Positions 44,409-53,189 of a stretch of DNA of 53,803 nt are shown here, piece after piece. A model generated the notes under the pieces. That model saw only the letters and a program-made list of their open reading frames with translations. It searched no databases and had not been told where the DNA came from. The stretch lies in IMG/VR virus record IMGVR_UViG_3300010883_016180, positions 1 to 53,803 of that record; one strand, given 5' to 3'. This stretch comes from a virus. A program made the position numbers and the translations under genes. Each line of letters starts with the position of its first letter. The first letter of the stretch is position 1.

Positions 44409-44493
44409 TCAAGACAACTTAAAAATTAAAACACAAATGAAGAAGCAAATAGAATATTTAAAATAAAAATAAATTAAAAATCAAGGAAAAAAA

Positions 44494-47442
44494 ATGAACA
44501 TAACAAATGGTTCTAAATATAATCATGCGATTATAATGCCAAGTAAAGCGTGTTTTAATACATATGAACAATATTTTACTAGATTTCTAGAATTCACTGT
44601 AAATAGAAAATGTATTATAATCTTATCTTTGGTTAAATCTAATGACGAAGATGAAACCACGCGCATTATTGAACTGTGTAAAAGTTTAAAGGATACAATC
44701 GAAGCCTCTTACAAGTTACAATGCCCAGATATTGATTTTGTTTTATCTGAAAAAGACACAAGTTTTTCTACTGCTGTAAACGTAGGAATAAATCTTTTAA
44801 AAGAAAAATATGCTTTAACTGAATTTCTAACAATCGCACATGATGATTTAATCGTAACCAAAGATTGGTTAAAACACATAGAGAGAGCTTGTGTATCGGA
44901 CTATATCAACACTAAAAACCGTCAAATACAAGATGAACTACCCCTTGAATTAGAAGAGGTATATAACCAAAAAGTCAAAATAGGATTTGCTGGACCGCTT
45001 AGTTATGGAGCTATAGGAAATCAACAGGTAGCCAACGCAGAGATGCTTAGTGGTATAGGTATTGACAAATATTCAGCACAATATCATCGTCATAATGTTG
45101 GAACATATATTGTTACTGAATCCTTAGATGGATTCTGTTTAACATTGAAAAAGGACTTTCTTGAAGAAGTATGGGATAGCTCTATTGGAGGGTTATATGA
45201 TGAGTCTTTACAAGGATATGAACGCCAAGTTGACGATTTGATTTTTAGGGCTAATGAGAAAAATTGGATCGGAGTGATTTGTGCGGATTGTTATATAGGT
45301 CATACAAGACTAGATAAATCTTTGGATAAAAAATATAAAGACAATCTGATAGCAGATAACATATATCTTATTAGAAAATATTCTGAAAAAACTCTAAAAG
45401 AACAAAAAATCATTGCTTGTTATCGTGCTGACCTTGAAACCATAAACGACATAGCCCAATTTAAATCTTCTGTTGCTAGAACAGCTAAAAATGTCGATGG
45501 TATTTCTATAGTTGTTCCTCATAATCCATCGATATGTTTACAGTCATATGATTCGGCTTTAGCTCAACAATTAATTCCACAAGATTTTCAATATTTGAAT
45601 GACTGTTTAAGGGTATCAGCTTCAGAAAATGAAAAAGAAAAAATTGAAGAATTAACTACAAAATGGATAAAAGACAGTCTCGATTTTTGTCAAACCCAAT
45701 ACAATCAATTCATAGATAACAGTCCTGTTAATAATGAAGAAAATATTTATATAAATTACAATGTGGATCTGCTTGTAGAATTCTGGAATAAAGAACAAAA
45801 TCCAAGAGAAGAAACAAATCTTTGTCATACTAATGCATATTCTTTAAACGCTGATTGGATTTTAAGTTTAGATTCTGACGAAATCATTGAAGATCGAATT
45901 AGTTATGAGTTGCTTCATAAGTGGTGTAGAACACCAAACTTAAAAACTCAAACAATCACAACAAGAATATTACATCATTGGGAAAGTACACAATTATTAA
46001 GAACAGACAGAAACTTTGGAAGCATGGTTTCTAACAAATTATTCCGTTGTATACCTGTTCAACAAAAACTTGTAGATGGTACAGAAGAAGGTGTTGGATT
46101 TAGTCATGCACCAGAAACAGGACACCTTAGTGTAAGCGTTGCTGGATTAAGGACAAGAAAATTATCTCATATAAGAACTGGTGATAGAGTAGCAAAGTAT
46201 AATAATTATATGAGTCAAGATGAGTTAGATCCTAAGTTATTTGGAGTAGATGGATTTAATCATATTTTAGATAGACAAGTATCTGTAAGATTTTATATGC
46301 CAAAAAATGGAATTGGTTTATTTATGCTTAGTCATAAAGATGATCAACTATTTGATCTTCATAACTGGATAGATAAGACATATATGTTGTGTGATAAACA
46401 AGTAATCACATGGACTGAAAAATGGGATATTGAAGATCAAATTTGGATAAACCATAGTATAGAAGAATTACCTAAAAAGGAAACATGGAGAGAAGTCTAT
46501 AATACTGGTCCTTCTTGGGAATTTGCTTTTATATGTAAAATATACAGTGTTGATATTTGTCATAGATTACTTTGTAATAACAAAGGATTATCTCATTGTA
46601 GAAATAAGGGAATAGAATATTTAATGGAAAACAATCCAGATTCTCTTATGAGATGGGCTATTTTCTTTGATCCAGACGAAGAACCAGTAGATTATTTAGA
46701 GACATTTCAAGAAATATCAAAACTAGCTGAAAACGAAGATACTTTGGGATACTTCTTCAATTTTAAAAATATCCTTAATGATTTTGATCGTAAAACAGGC
46801 TTACCTAAATCTTCGCCTAGTGAATCTATTAGAATGTTTGTTCTACACCCAAGTATGAAAATGGATGGGCTAGTACATGAAGGATTTGAGAAAGCTATAC
46901 TAAAACTAATAAACACTAAAGAACGATCTACACTGAGAGATTCCGAAATAGTTATTATAAATAGAGGTCTTTCACTTGATGGAAAACAGATGGGTGAAAA
47001 GTTAAAGAAATACGGAGAACTGTTACTAGATCATCTAATAGAAGATCCAAAAGATGCTAAAGCTTGGATCTCTCTAGGGTTACAATTTATAAATGACGGA
47101 AATGTAAAAAACGGAACCATTTGTCTTGAAGAGGCATGTAAACAGTCTCAAAAGTCGGGAGCCTTTTTACCATTTAAAGAAGCATCTATGAATCATCTTA
47201 GAATAGCTTTATTCTATCTAAGACAGGTTCCGATGAGACTATCTAAAAATCATAAATTTTATGATAAAGCAAGGTCAATGATCTTAACACTTGAGAAGTT
47301 AAATATAGAAATTCCGATAATAAACACAGAAGGATATACTATTACATTGGATGAAGATTTATCAGAAAAGATTGAACAAATAGGATTACCTTCTAGTAAA
47401 TTACTTGGTTTGGGTGAGTTGGGAATAACTAATGTCGATTAG
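44494..47442 (+). CDS. Multi-domain glycosyltransferase with TPR-like C-terminus
   Basis: A 982-residue protein. Residues about 10-330 form a GT-A domain with FLTIAHDDLIVTKDWL near 110-125 as the Asp-Asp metal site and a later VDDLIF. A second glycosyltransferase-like region near 330-570 has ADWILSLDSDEII (DxD motif). A third region near 600-860 has RWAIFFDPDEEPVDYL, another acidic strand end. Residues about 865-960 hold helical repeats with TPR-like spacing (AKAWISLGLQFINDGNVKNGTICLEEACK). It probably adds several sugars or one sugar processively. AAGGA precedes the ATG, and the 3' end overlaps the next gene by 11 bases. Its place inside the head-neck operon suggests that its target may be a virion protein (inference). 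Confidence 0.7.
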   Translation: MNITNGSKYNHAIIMPSKACFNTYEQYFTRFLEFTVNRKCIIILSLVKSNDEDETTRIIELCKSLKDTIEASYKLQCPDIDFVLSEKDTSFSTAVNVGINLLKEKYALTEFLTIAHDDLIVTKDWLKHIERACVSDYINTKNRQIQDELPLELEEVYNQKVKIGFAGPLSYGAIGNQQVANAEMLSGIGIDKYSAQYHRHNVGTYIVTESLDGFCLTLKKDFLEEVWDSSIGGLYDESLQGYERQVDDLIFRANEKNWIGVICADCYIGHTRLDKSLDKKYKDNLIADNIYLIRKYSEKTLKEQKIIACYRADLETINDIAQFKSSVARTAKNVDGISIVVPHNPSICLQSYDSALAQQLIPQDFQYLNDCLRVSASENEKEKIEELTTKWIKDSLDFCQTQYNQFIDNSPVNNEENIYINYNVDLLVEFWNKEQNPREETNLCHTNAYSLNADWILSLDSDEIIEDRISYELLHKWCRTPNLKTQTITTRILHHWESTQLLRTDRNFGSMVSNKLFRCIPVQQKLVDGTEEGVGFSHAPETGHLSVSVAGLRTRKLSHIRTGDRVAKYNNYMSQDELDPKLFGVDGFNHILDRQVSVRFYMPKNGIGLFMLSHKDDQLFDLHNWIDKTYMLCDKQVITWTEKWDIEDQIWINHSIEELPKKETWREVYNTGPSWEFAFICKIYSVDICHRLLCNNKGLSHCRNKGIEYLMENNPDSLMRWAIFFDPDEEPVDYLETFQEISKLAENEDTLGYFFNFKNILNDFDRKTGLPKSSPSESIRMFVLHPSMKMDGLVHEGFEKAILKLINTKERSTLRDSEIVIINRGLSLDGKQMGEKLKKYGELLLDHLIEDPKDAKAWISLGLQFINDGNVKNGTICLEEACKQSQKSGAFLPFKEASMNHLRIALFYLRQVPMRLSKNHKFYDKARSMILTLEKLNIEIPIINTEGYTITLDEDLSEKIEQIGLPSSKLLGLGELGITNVD

Positions 47443-47914
47443 AGCGTTTACAAGAGTTCGTATGAAAAACCCGAAGAGTATGAAAAAGGAAATTGGTAAT
47501 TATATATTTAAAGCAGAAAATCGAAAAGTAAAAAAAGCTCTAAATTATTTATTCAAAAAAGTTAAAGAATCTATTACTTTAGAAAGGTGGTCAAAAGATC
47601 AGTTAAAAGCAATGGGTCATCCCTATGCAAAACGTCATGGTTATATACAGAAAGGCGTTATATCTCCAAGATATGTTTACCAAGTAGGTTCTAAAGGAAG
47701 TTTCCCAAAAGGACTGAAAAAGAAATTCATCCCTGCTTCATTTACTAATGATGGGGCTATAGGAAGAATTTATTATGAAGATGGTTCTAAATGGGCAGAA
47801 GCTATTTTTACAGGGTCTAAGAAAATGATTAAACGAAACCCAATAAGAGGTGTCGCCAGAAGTAGGCCAGTAAAAAGAGAAATCCGTAAAATCTTATTTG
47901 GTAAAGCAGCATAG
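47432..47914 (+). CDS. Neck/tail-completion protein, HK97 gp10-like
   Basis: A 160-residue basic protein. The sequence around HPYAKRHGYIQKGVISPRYVYQVGSKGSFP, a later ASFTNDGAIGRIYYEDGSKWAEAIFTGSKKM, and a terminal AR-x-RPVKREI match the HK97 gp10 type of head-tail joining proteins in size and layout. It is encoded between the connector and the tail terminator candidate, the normal gene order once the inserted glycosyltransferase is ignored. Its ATG lies inside the end of the glycosyltransferase gene, which implies coupling. Confidence 0.6.
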   Translation: MSIRAFTRVRMKNPKSMKKEIGNYIFKAENRKVKKALNYLFKKVKESITLERWSKDQLKAMGHPYAKRHGYIQKGVISPRYVYQVGSKGSFPKGLKKKFIPASFTNDGAIGRIYYEDGSKWAEAIFTGSKKMIKRNPIRGVARSRPVKREIRKILFGKAA

Positions 47915-47922
47915 GTGAAATA

Positions 47923-48345
47923 ATGAGTACAACTAATAGTGCTGGAGAAGTTCTATCATTGCTAAGAACAAAAATACTATCAATTTCTGATGTTACGGCT
48001 TTAGTTTCTGAAAGAGTTCTAACAGATCATTTTTATGATTTTGATCAAGGAACTATTACCATGCCTTTAATTATTCTGGACCTTCAAGGTGGAAAAGCTA
48101 ATTATGGAATGGGGGTACAAAGAATACTTATAAATATATATTGCTATAGTAAAACCTCATCGGCACAAACCCTGTCTGTATATGATGCTTTATATAAAAA
48201 CTTAAATGGATTACGGCTTTGGAATGATAATTTAGACCCTAAAGGGTATGTATACGAATCAAAAAGACCTGATACTGGATACAACAAAGAGATTAGAGCC
48301 TGGTATTCATTGGGTGAATTTATTATAAATACGGCAACATCGTGA
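47923..48345 (+). CDS. Tail terminator-like protein
   Basis: A 140-residue protein with the alpha/beta pattern of tail terminator and DUF3168-like proteins: N-terminal helix (EVLSLLRTKILSISDVTALVSERVL), a strand with MPLIILDLQGG, the IYCYSKTSSAQTLSVYDALY helix, and a terminal strand. It would cap the growing tail. It follows the gp10-like gene by 8 bases with AGGTGA before the ATG. Its stop overlaps the GTG start of the next gene. Confidence 0.6.
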   Translation: MSTTNSAGEVLSLLRTKILSISDVTALVSERVLTDHFYDFDQGTITMPLIILDLQGGKANYGMGVQRILINIYCYSKTSSAQTLSVYDALYKNLNGLRLWNDNLDPKGYVYESKRPDTGYNKEIRAWYSLGEFIINTATS

Positions 48346-48731
48346 CTATAAAAAAAGAATGGCAAAGTAACGCGCCTCTATTAGAGGAGGTTTTAATAAA
48401 TTCAACTCCTTTACAGCTTTCGGGACAAGATGAGGTTTTAAGAGTATACACCTTGGGAGGAACAGAAAGCAAAAGGGACGTTAGGTTTTTAGTGGACATT
48501 GAAACACTAGAACACTTAATAGGTGTTGCAAAACAAAGTAATACTAGAAGAGCAATGATTCCTTCTGCTGGTATAACGCTCAAAGTAAGGAGATCACGAA
48601 GGGGACACGTTTACGAAACTCTTCATTTAGATGGTTTCTCACCTGTACCAGAAAATCTTTCAACTACTTTAGATACAAATATATCACGAACCCAATTTCT
48701 CAAATCTTCTGTAATTAATAAGTGGAAATGA
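48342..48731 (+). CDS. Hypothetical protein in head-tail operon
   Basis: A 129-residue protein starting at a GTG that overlaps the stop of the upstream gene (GTGA), so it is translationally coupled. I do not recognise the family. It has a central strand-helix region (RDVRFLVDIETLEHLIGVAKQ) followed by a basic loop (KVRRSRRGHVYETLHL). The position suggests a tail-completion or virion protein. Its stop overlaps the start of the adenine methyltransferase gene. Confidence 0.65.
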   Translation: MTIKKEWQSNAPLLEEVLINSTPLQLSGQDEVLRVYTLGGTESKRDVRFLVDIETLEHLIGVAKQSNTRRAMIPSAGITLKVRRSRRGHVYETLHLDGFSPVPENLSTTLDTNISRTQFLKSSVINKWK

Positions 48732-49279
48732 AATATCAAATAATATATGCAGATCCACCGTGGGACTACAAAGGCCAAACACAACACAACGGAAAAGGTG
48801 GTAGAGATACTGGTGGAGCATTAATTCACTATGAAACTCTAAAATTGAAAGAGCTTAAAAAACTAAATATTTCTGAAATAACAGATGAGAACTGTATATT
48901 ATTTTTATGGGCTACAAGTCCTCACTTAGATCAAGCTATTGAGCTTATGAAAGCATGGGGATTCAAATGGGCTACTGTAGGATTTGTATGGGATAAGGTT
49001 CGAGTTAATCCCGGTTTTTATACTATGAGTCAATGTGAATTATGTTTGATTGGTAAAAAAGGAAAAATACCAACCCCAAGAGGGAAAAGAAATATTCGTC
49101 AATTAGTCAAGTTTCCTAGAGAAAAACATAGTAAGAAACCAGAAGTGGTTAGACACAGAATAAATCAAATGTTTCCTAACCAAAATAAAATTGAGTTATT
49201 TTCAAGACGGAAAGTACCCGGTTGGGATCATTGGGGAAAAGAAATTAACAGCGATATAAAGATAAAGTTTTCTAAATAG
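48728..49279 (+). CDS. MT-A70 family adenine methyltransferase
   Basis: A 183-residue methyltransferase with the MT-A70 signature IIYADPPWDY (DPPW at 9-12), followed by LFLWATSPHLDQAIELMKAWGFKW, WDKVRVNPGF, a CELCLIGKKG strand and a terminal PGWDHWGKE. The family methylates N6 of adenine; phage and bacterial members act on DNA. I start it at the ATG that overlaps the upstream stop as ATGA; an in-frame GTG lies 6 bases earlier. It is unrelated to the DNA methyltransferase at 36.7 kb, so the window has two adenine-type methyltransferases. No cognate nuclease is near. Confidence 0.9.
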   Translation: MKYQIIYADPPWDYKGQTQHNGKGGRDTGGALIHYETLKLKELKKLNISEITDENCILFLWATSPHLDQAIELMKAWGFKWATVGFVWDKVRVNPGFYTMSQCELCLIGKKGKIPTPRGKRNIRQLVKFPREKHSKKPEVVRHRINQMFPNQNKIELFSRRKVPGWDHWGKEINSDIKIKFSK

Positions 49280-49284
49280 AAAAA

Positions 49285-49851
49285 ATGAGAAAAAAAATGA
49301 GGGCAGTAATCATATTAGCAGATGCAGTTTATTCTATACCACTAAGCAAAGTTAGTTTAGTAGAACTAATAAGACATAATTGCAATGATTCGGAAAATCT
49401 AAGTTTTAGATTCATAAAAGGTAACAATTGTAGTGATTTGTCTGTTTCTCTTACTGAACAAATAGAAGATCTTTATTCGTTACGAAAACGATGTTCTTCT
49501 GGAATTGCATATGTTTTATGTGGATTAGAGGAATGTTCTACTGGATATAGTATTCCTTTATTTAGCACCCATGTAAATGGAATCGTTTCGGAGTTAAATA
49601 AAATAAAATATGACGTTACATTTGTGAATTGCAAAATAACTAACGGTTTAAAAGGAAAGATTGGAGGATGGGTTAGCAGAAGTTCTACTGTAATAGCAGA
49701 AACCTGTTTAGAAAGAAATTGTGATGAAATTGTACCTAAAATTACTTTAAAAGTACATGGTGACTTTCCAGTTATTGCTGTAGATGCCACCAGAGACATA
49801 GTTAGTGAAATATGTTATCATATCGAAGATGAAGAATTTTCAGAAGACTAA
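49285..49851 (+). CDS. Hypothetical protein
   Basis: A 188-residue protein of unknown family. It is rich in Val, Ile and Ser with eight cysteines spread along the chain, an alternating strand-like pattern and an acidic C-terminus (YHIEDEEFSED). The start may be 49285 or the ATG four codons later; neither has a strong ribosome binding site. It lies 5 bases after the methyltransferase gene in a tight operon. No signal peptide is visible. A virion or accessory role cannot be decided. Confidence 0.6.
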   Translation: MRKKMRAVIILADAVYSIPLSKVSLVELIRHNCNDSENLSFRFIKGNNCSDLSVSLTEQIEDLYSLRKRCSSGIAYVLCGLEECSTGYSIPLFSTHVNGIVSELNKIKYDVTFVNCKITNGLKGKIGGWVSRSSTVIAETCLERNCDEIVPKITLKVHGDFPVIAVDATRDIVSEICYHIEDEEFSED

Positions 49852-49866
49852 AAAATTGGAATTTTA

Positions 49867-50460
49867 ATGCGACCATCTAGAACAATATATTTGTATTCAC
49901 TTGATGATTTAGATTCGTTCTATGGGATTCTTGGAAACCCACGAAACGAAAGCCTTAGAGCGATTTTTGTTATTGAGAATAGTAAAAAAACTGAAAAGAT
50001 CAGAACAGCTTCAGTTATTACTGTTGGGAAAAACCATTCTGAAAACCAGCCAATATTCGGATTAGAATTAAGTGACTCACATAAAAACAGTGAATATATT
50101 ACTTATACAAACAATAAAGATGATTTGTATTTTCATAATTCACCTCTAAAAGCTTCATTGCATAGAAATCAAGCAATTATTATTATTAAACACTCAGAAG
50201 CAACTGCTTCTGGTATTATTTCGACTCAAAAAGCACAACTAATAAATTCTACTACTAAAATAACAGAATCAATTCTAAAAACCTCTGTGTTTGTAGCGAA
50301 ACCATTAAAATATGATGATATTAAAGCTTCTACAATTCCAAAAGCTTCTACAATTCCAAAAGTAAGATCAGAAGTAATACCAATATCAAAACCAGTAACA
50401 TTAGTTATTCCCAAAAAACCTAGTGAAGCAGCTAAAACTAAAGAGGAAGATGAGGAATAA
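49867..50460 (+). CDS. Hypothetical protein with disordered C-terminus
   Basis: A 197-residue protein. The first 115 residues look like a small beta-rich domain (RTIYLYSLDDLDSFYGIL, then LRAIFVIENSKKTEKIRTASVITVG, then NQAIIIIKHSEATASG). The last 60 are low-complexity, with a directly repeated KASTIP unit and an acidic end (TKEEDEE). The form is that of a virion protein with a flexible tail. GGA lies 6 bases before the ATG. The stop touches the start of the next gene. Confidence 0.6.
   Translation: MRPSRTIYLYSLDDLDSFYGILGNPRNESLRAIFVIENSKKTEKIRTASVITVGKNHSENQPIFGLELSDSHKNSEYITYTNNKDDLYFHNSPLKASLHRNQAIIIIKHSEATASGIISTQKAQLINSTTKITESILKTSVFVAKPLKYDDIKASTIPKASTIPKVRSEVIPISKPVTLVIPKKPSEAAKTKEEDEE
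50323..50358 (+). repeat. 18-bp tandem duplication, two copies
   Basis: The unit AAAGCTTCTACAATTCCA occurs twice in perfect tandem, in frame, inside the gene at 49867-50460, with AAAG of a third unit following. It encodes a doubled KASTIP peptide. The perfect match suggests a recent slippage event. Confidence 0.85.
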
Positions 50461-51072
50461 ATGCTAATAAGTCTTTGCCAATCATTAGTTGATATTTCAA
50501 GAAGAACAAATCTAATAATAGAAAATGAAACTATTGCATCACCAATAACAATAGTTCCTACTGCTACTCCCGACATTAACTGTTCAGTAAATTTTATTTT
50601 TTCTGCAATAAAAACAGGGCAAATAACCATTACAGGAACTTTATCTGGTACTCCACAAAGTGAAGTTATCAATATTAGTCTCAATACTGTTGCTGGTGGA
50701 GTAAAATTATTTTCTTCTATAACAGAATTTCTATTTGATAGTTCTATGCTTATAGGTGCTGGAACTTTTACTGCTAAATATATAGGAGCAGATGGTGGTT
50801 CTATTTCTTCTTCCAAATCTATTGTATCTGGTTACCCTTTGAGGGTGAATAGAGGATCAGAAAATCTATTAGTTCCACAAAGCGGTTCTAATCCAGTAGA
50901 AAAGGCTACTGCGCTTCTTCCTTTTACTGAGGTTTTTGAACCAACAGAAGGAGATATAATAACATTACAACAAACAAGCGTTAAGTTTCTAGTGACAGGA
51001 AATCCATTTATAGAACAAGTGGGATTTAATTCCTATTGGATGCTTAATTTACAAAGATACCAAAATCTATGA
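50461..51072 (+). CDS. Hypothetical beta-rich protein, probable virion component
   Basis: A 203-residue protein rich in Ser, Thr, Ile and Gly with strong strand alternation ([25 protein letters not shown]), typical of Ig-like or tail beta-sandwich domains. The start follows the previous stop directly, with AGGA upstream. The stop overlaps the start of the GMP reductase gene as ATGA. I do not recognise an exact family. A tail or decoration role is inferred from composition and operon position. Confidence 0.55.
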   Translation: MLISLCQSLVDISRRTNLIIENETIASPITIVPTATPDINCSVNFIFSAIKTGQITITGTLSGTPQSEVINISLNTVAGGVKLFSSITEFLFDSSMLIGAGTFTAKYIGADGGSISSSKSIVSGYPLRVNRGSENLLVPQSGSNPVEKATALLPFTEVFEPTEGDIITLQQTSVKFLVTGNPFIEQVGFNSYWMLNLQRYQNL

Positions 51073-52181
51073 GAATAATAGAAGATCTTAAATTAGACTA
51101 TAAAGACGTTTTAATAAGACCTAAAAGAAGCAGACTAAAGTCAAGAAAAGAAGTAGAATTAAAACGAGAATATAAGTTTTTAAATTCCAACAAATCTTGG
51201 TGTGGAATTCCTATTATGTCGGCAAATATGGACGGAGTAGGAACATTTGAAATGCACTATGCGCTTCAACAACATCAAATATTTACTTGTACAGTAAAAC
51301 ATTATTCAAAAGATGATTGGTTAGACTCATACTCGCGTCATACTTCTTCTTCAAAATACGAATTAAATAAAAACTTACTCGCTATTAGTAGTGGAACAAA
51401 AGAGTCAGAATGGCAAAAAACAAAAGACATAATAGGATGCTTAGATTTAAAATGGGTATGTCTAGATATTGCAAATGGTTATTCTGAACATTTTGTAGAT
51501 TTTGTAAAAAACGTAAGAAAGACTTTTCCTGATATAATAATAATCGCTGGCAATGTTGTTACTGCCGATATGACACAAGAATTACTTCTGGCTGGTGCAG
51601 ATATAATAAAAGTTGGAATAGGACCAGGATCAGTATGTACTACCCGAATTAAGACAGGAGTAGGCTTTCCACAACTAAGTGCGGTAATAGAGTGTTCGGA
51701 TGCTGCTCACGGATTGGGTGGTCATATTATCGCAGATGGAGGCTGTGTGTGCGCTGGTGATGTAGCTAAAGCCTTTGCTGCTGGTGCAGACTTCGTAATG
51801 TTAGGGGGTATGTTAGCGGGACATAATGAAGGGTTGGGAGAAGTAACAGAAATAGCCTATAAAACAAATTCCTATTCTGTTAGTGAAGATGGAGAAATAC
51901 TAAATCCTATATATGAAAAGAAAAAATTCATAGAGTTTTATGGGATGAGTTCAAATAAAGCCATGAATACTCATCATGGAGGAATCGCAGCTTATAAAGC
52001 AAGTGAAGGAAGACTTGTAAGAATCCCATATAAAGGAGAAGTTGAGTCTACAATTCTAGATATTCTAGGCGGTTTAAGATCAACATGTACTTATGTAGGA
52101 GCAAAAAGATTAAAAGATCTTAGCAAATGCACTACATTTATCAGGTGTTCACAGCAGTATAATTCGGTTTTTGGAACATAG
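51069..52181 (+). CDS. guaC: GMP reductase
   Basis: A 370-residue TIM-barrel enzyme of the IMPDH/GMPR family. It converts GMP to IMP and ammonia using NADPH. The active-site loop is [20 protein letters not shown] with catalytic Cys190. It is followed by [24 protein letters not shown] and [20 protein letters not shown], which match GuaC rather than IMP dehydrogenase; the CBS domains of IMPDH are absent. The C-terminal [25 protein letters not shown] is also typical. Length is close to bacterial GuaC (about 350). It is the last gene of the rightward structural operon, coupled by ATGA. It could shift purines from G toward A for an AT-rich genome (inference). Confidence 0.93.
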   Translation: MRIIEDLKLDYKDVLIRPKRSRLKSRKEVELKREYKFLNSNKSWCGIPIMSANMDGVGTFEMHYALQQHQIFTCTVKHYSKDDWLDSYSRHTSSSKYELNKNLLAISSGTKESEWQKTKDIIGCLDLKWVCLDIANGYSEHFVDFVKNVRKTFPDIIIIAGNVVTADMTQELLLAGADIIKVGIGPGSVCTTRIKTGVGFPQLSAVIECSDAAHGLGGHIIADGGCVCAGDVAKAFAAGADFVMLGGMLAGHNEGLGEVTEIAYKTNSYSVSEDGEILNPIYEKKKFIEFYGMSSNKAMNTHHGGIAAYKASEGRLVRIPYKGEVESTILDILGGLRSTCTYVGAKRLKDLSKCTTFIRCSQQYNSVFGT

Positions 52182-52201
52182 AATTAGGGACAGAATTCTA
52201 T
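52178..52201. terminator. Hairpin between convergent genes
   Basis: ATAGAATT and AATTCTAT form an 8-bp stem with an 8-base loop, spanning the stop codons of the convergent GMP reductase and thaumatin-like genes. No long T-run follows on either strand, so it is a weak candidate for a shared terminator. Confidence 0.35.
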
Positions 52202-53188
52202 AGTATAATCAACTATACCGTCAGTTTTACGGCATTGGAATGTTGCTGCTTTATCGTCAAATTGCCATGAGTACACTTCTGGGCAAGAAGACTTTACACT
52301 ATGTATATACGTTAATGCCATTCGATCCCAACCTCTGTTGGAATCGGTACTCCATGGGTCGCAAGTCATGCTTTCGCTATAAGAAGGGGTATGATACGGT
52401 GTGCATCCAAACCCGCCTTCGCAACAAGCATCAGGACAAGTACATGCCTTCTCTCCTTTTGGCGGTGGGTCCATAGTACAAGCGCAACATAGCCTTGACT
52501 GCTCTTCTTTTGGTTGATTAGTGTTTACTGCGTGTTGGCATGGGCTCCAACAAGAGTTTGGCGAATCTTTAACTGCGTACTCTTCTGGACAAGAAAGGGT
52601 TTCTAAACAACCATTTTCTTTGCACCATGGAGCTTCAAGCCCTTTATCTGGGTCAATATTAAACGTTCCTTGATTTGGGTTCATGGATACGGGTACAGAC
52701 CATCCATCTACAAATGAAACATCATAAGTATCATATGGGCCATTGCCACTAGGAGCGTCGAAAGTCATCTCAATTAAAGATGTTGGCGGCTTACCTGAAT
52801 AAGCACATTCAAGACCAAAGGTTTTATTATCGGATTCGAGACAAGATCCAGACGAACAACAATCTACTCCCTCTGTTGGGCAATGCCCTTTATCATTAAA
52901 ACTACAATTGGTTCTGGGCCATATACGCCCTGACCATCCTTGTGGAACCGTCATAGAAGAAGAAGACCCTGCTTCCATTTTCCATCCACCATTACCAAGG
53001 GACGTATGTCCCGTTCCACCTACAGAGCCAATCCATATTGACTCTTTGCACTTGTTTTGGAATGATACCTTATGCTGTGGCACTTCTTCTGTAATAGATA
53101 TAATCTCTACGAGATCTACAGTCTCTACGGGATCTACGGGATGACTACAAGAGAATTGAAACATACATAAAAATAAAAGATTTAGCAT
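52184..53188 (-). CDS. Thaumatin-like protein, probably exported
   Basis: A 334-residue protein. After a short hydrophobic N-terminus (MLNLLFLCMFQFSC, possibly a lipoprotein signal) and a linker comes a full thaumatin domain: VSFQNKCKESIWIG, then PQGWSGRIWPRTNC, LECAYSGKPPTSLIEMTF, YDVSFVDGWSVPV, CP-EYAV, then SSCPEVYSWQFDDKAATFQC and a terminal YTIEFCP. The acidic-cleft residues of the family (Arg88/92, Glu140, Asp156, Asp161) are present. It has 24 cysteines after the signal, more than the usual 16, with a Cys-rich insert near 230-285. In plants such proteins bind or hydrolyse glucans; the phage role is unknown. I start at the ATG one base after the upstream stop. G+C is higher than in the neighbours, a sign of transfer. 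Confidence 0.85.
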   Translation of the reverse strand: MLNLLFLCMFQFSCSHPVDPVETVDLVEIISITEEVPQHKVSFQNKCKESIWIGSVGGTGHTSLGNGGWKMEAGSSSSMTVPQGWSGRIWPRTNCSFNDKGHCPTEGVDCCSSGSCLESDNKTFGLECAYSGKPPTSLIEMTFDAPSGNGPYDTYDVSFVDGWSVPVSMNPNQGTFNIDPDKGLEAPWCKENGCLETLSCPEEYAVKDSPNSCWSPCQHAVNTNQPKEEQSRLCCACTMDPPPKGEKACTCPDACCEGGFGCTPYHTPSYSESMTCDPWSTDSNRGWDRMALTYIHSVKSSCPEVYSWQFDDKAATFQCRKTDGIVDYTIEFCP

Positions 53189-53189
53189 A

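Noticed and set aside
50226-50816. 196-residue minus-strand frame across two plus-strand genes
   Set aside because: It spans a gene junction of a tightly packed operon and has no support as a gene.
51069-52181. IMP dehydrogenase instead of GMP reductase
   Set aside because: CBS domains are absent, and the active-site and following segments match GuaC more closely.
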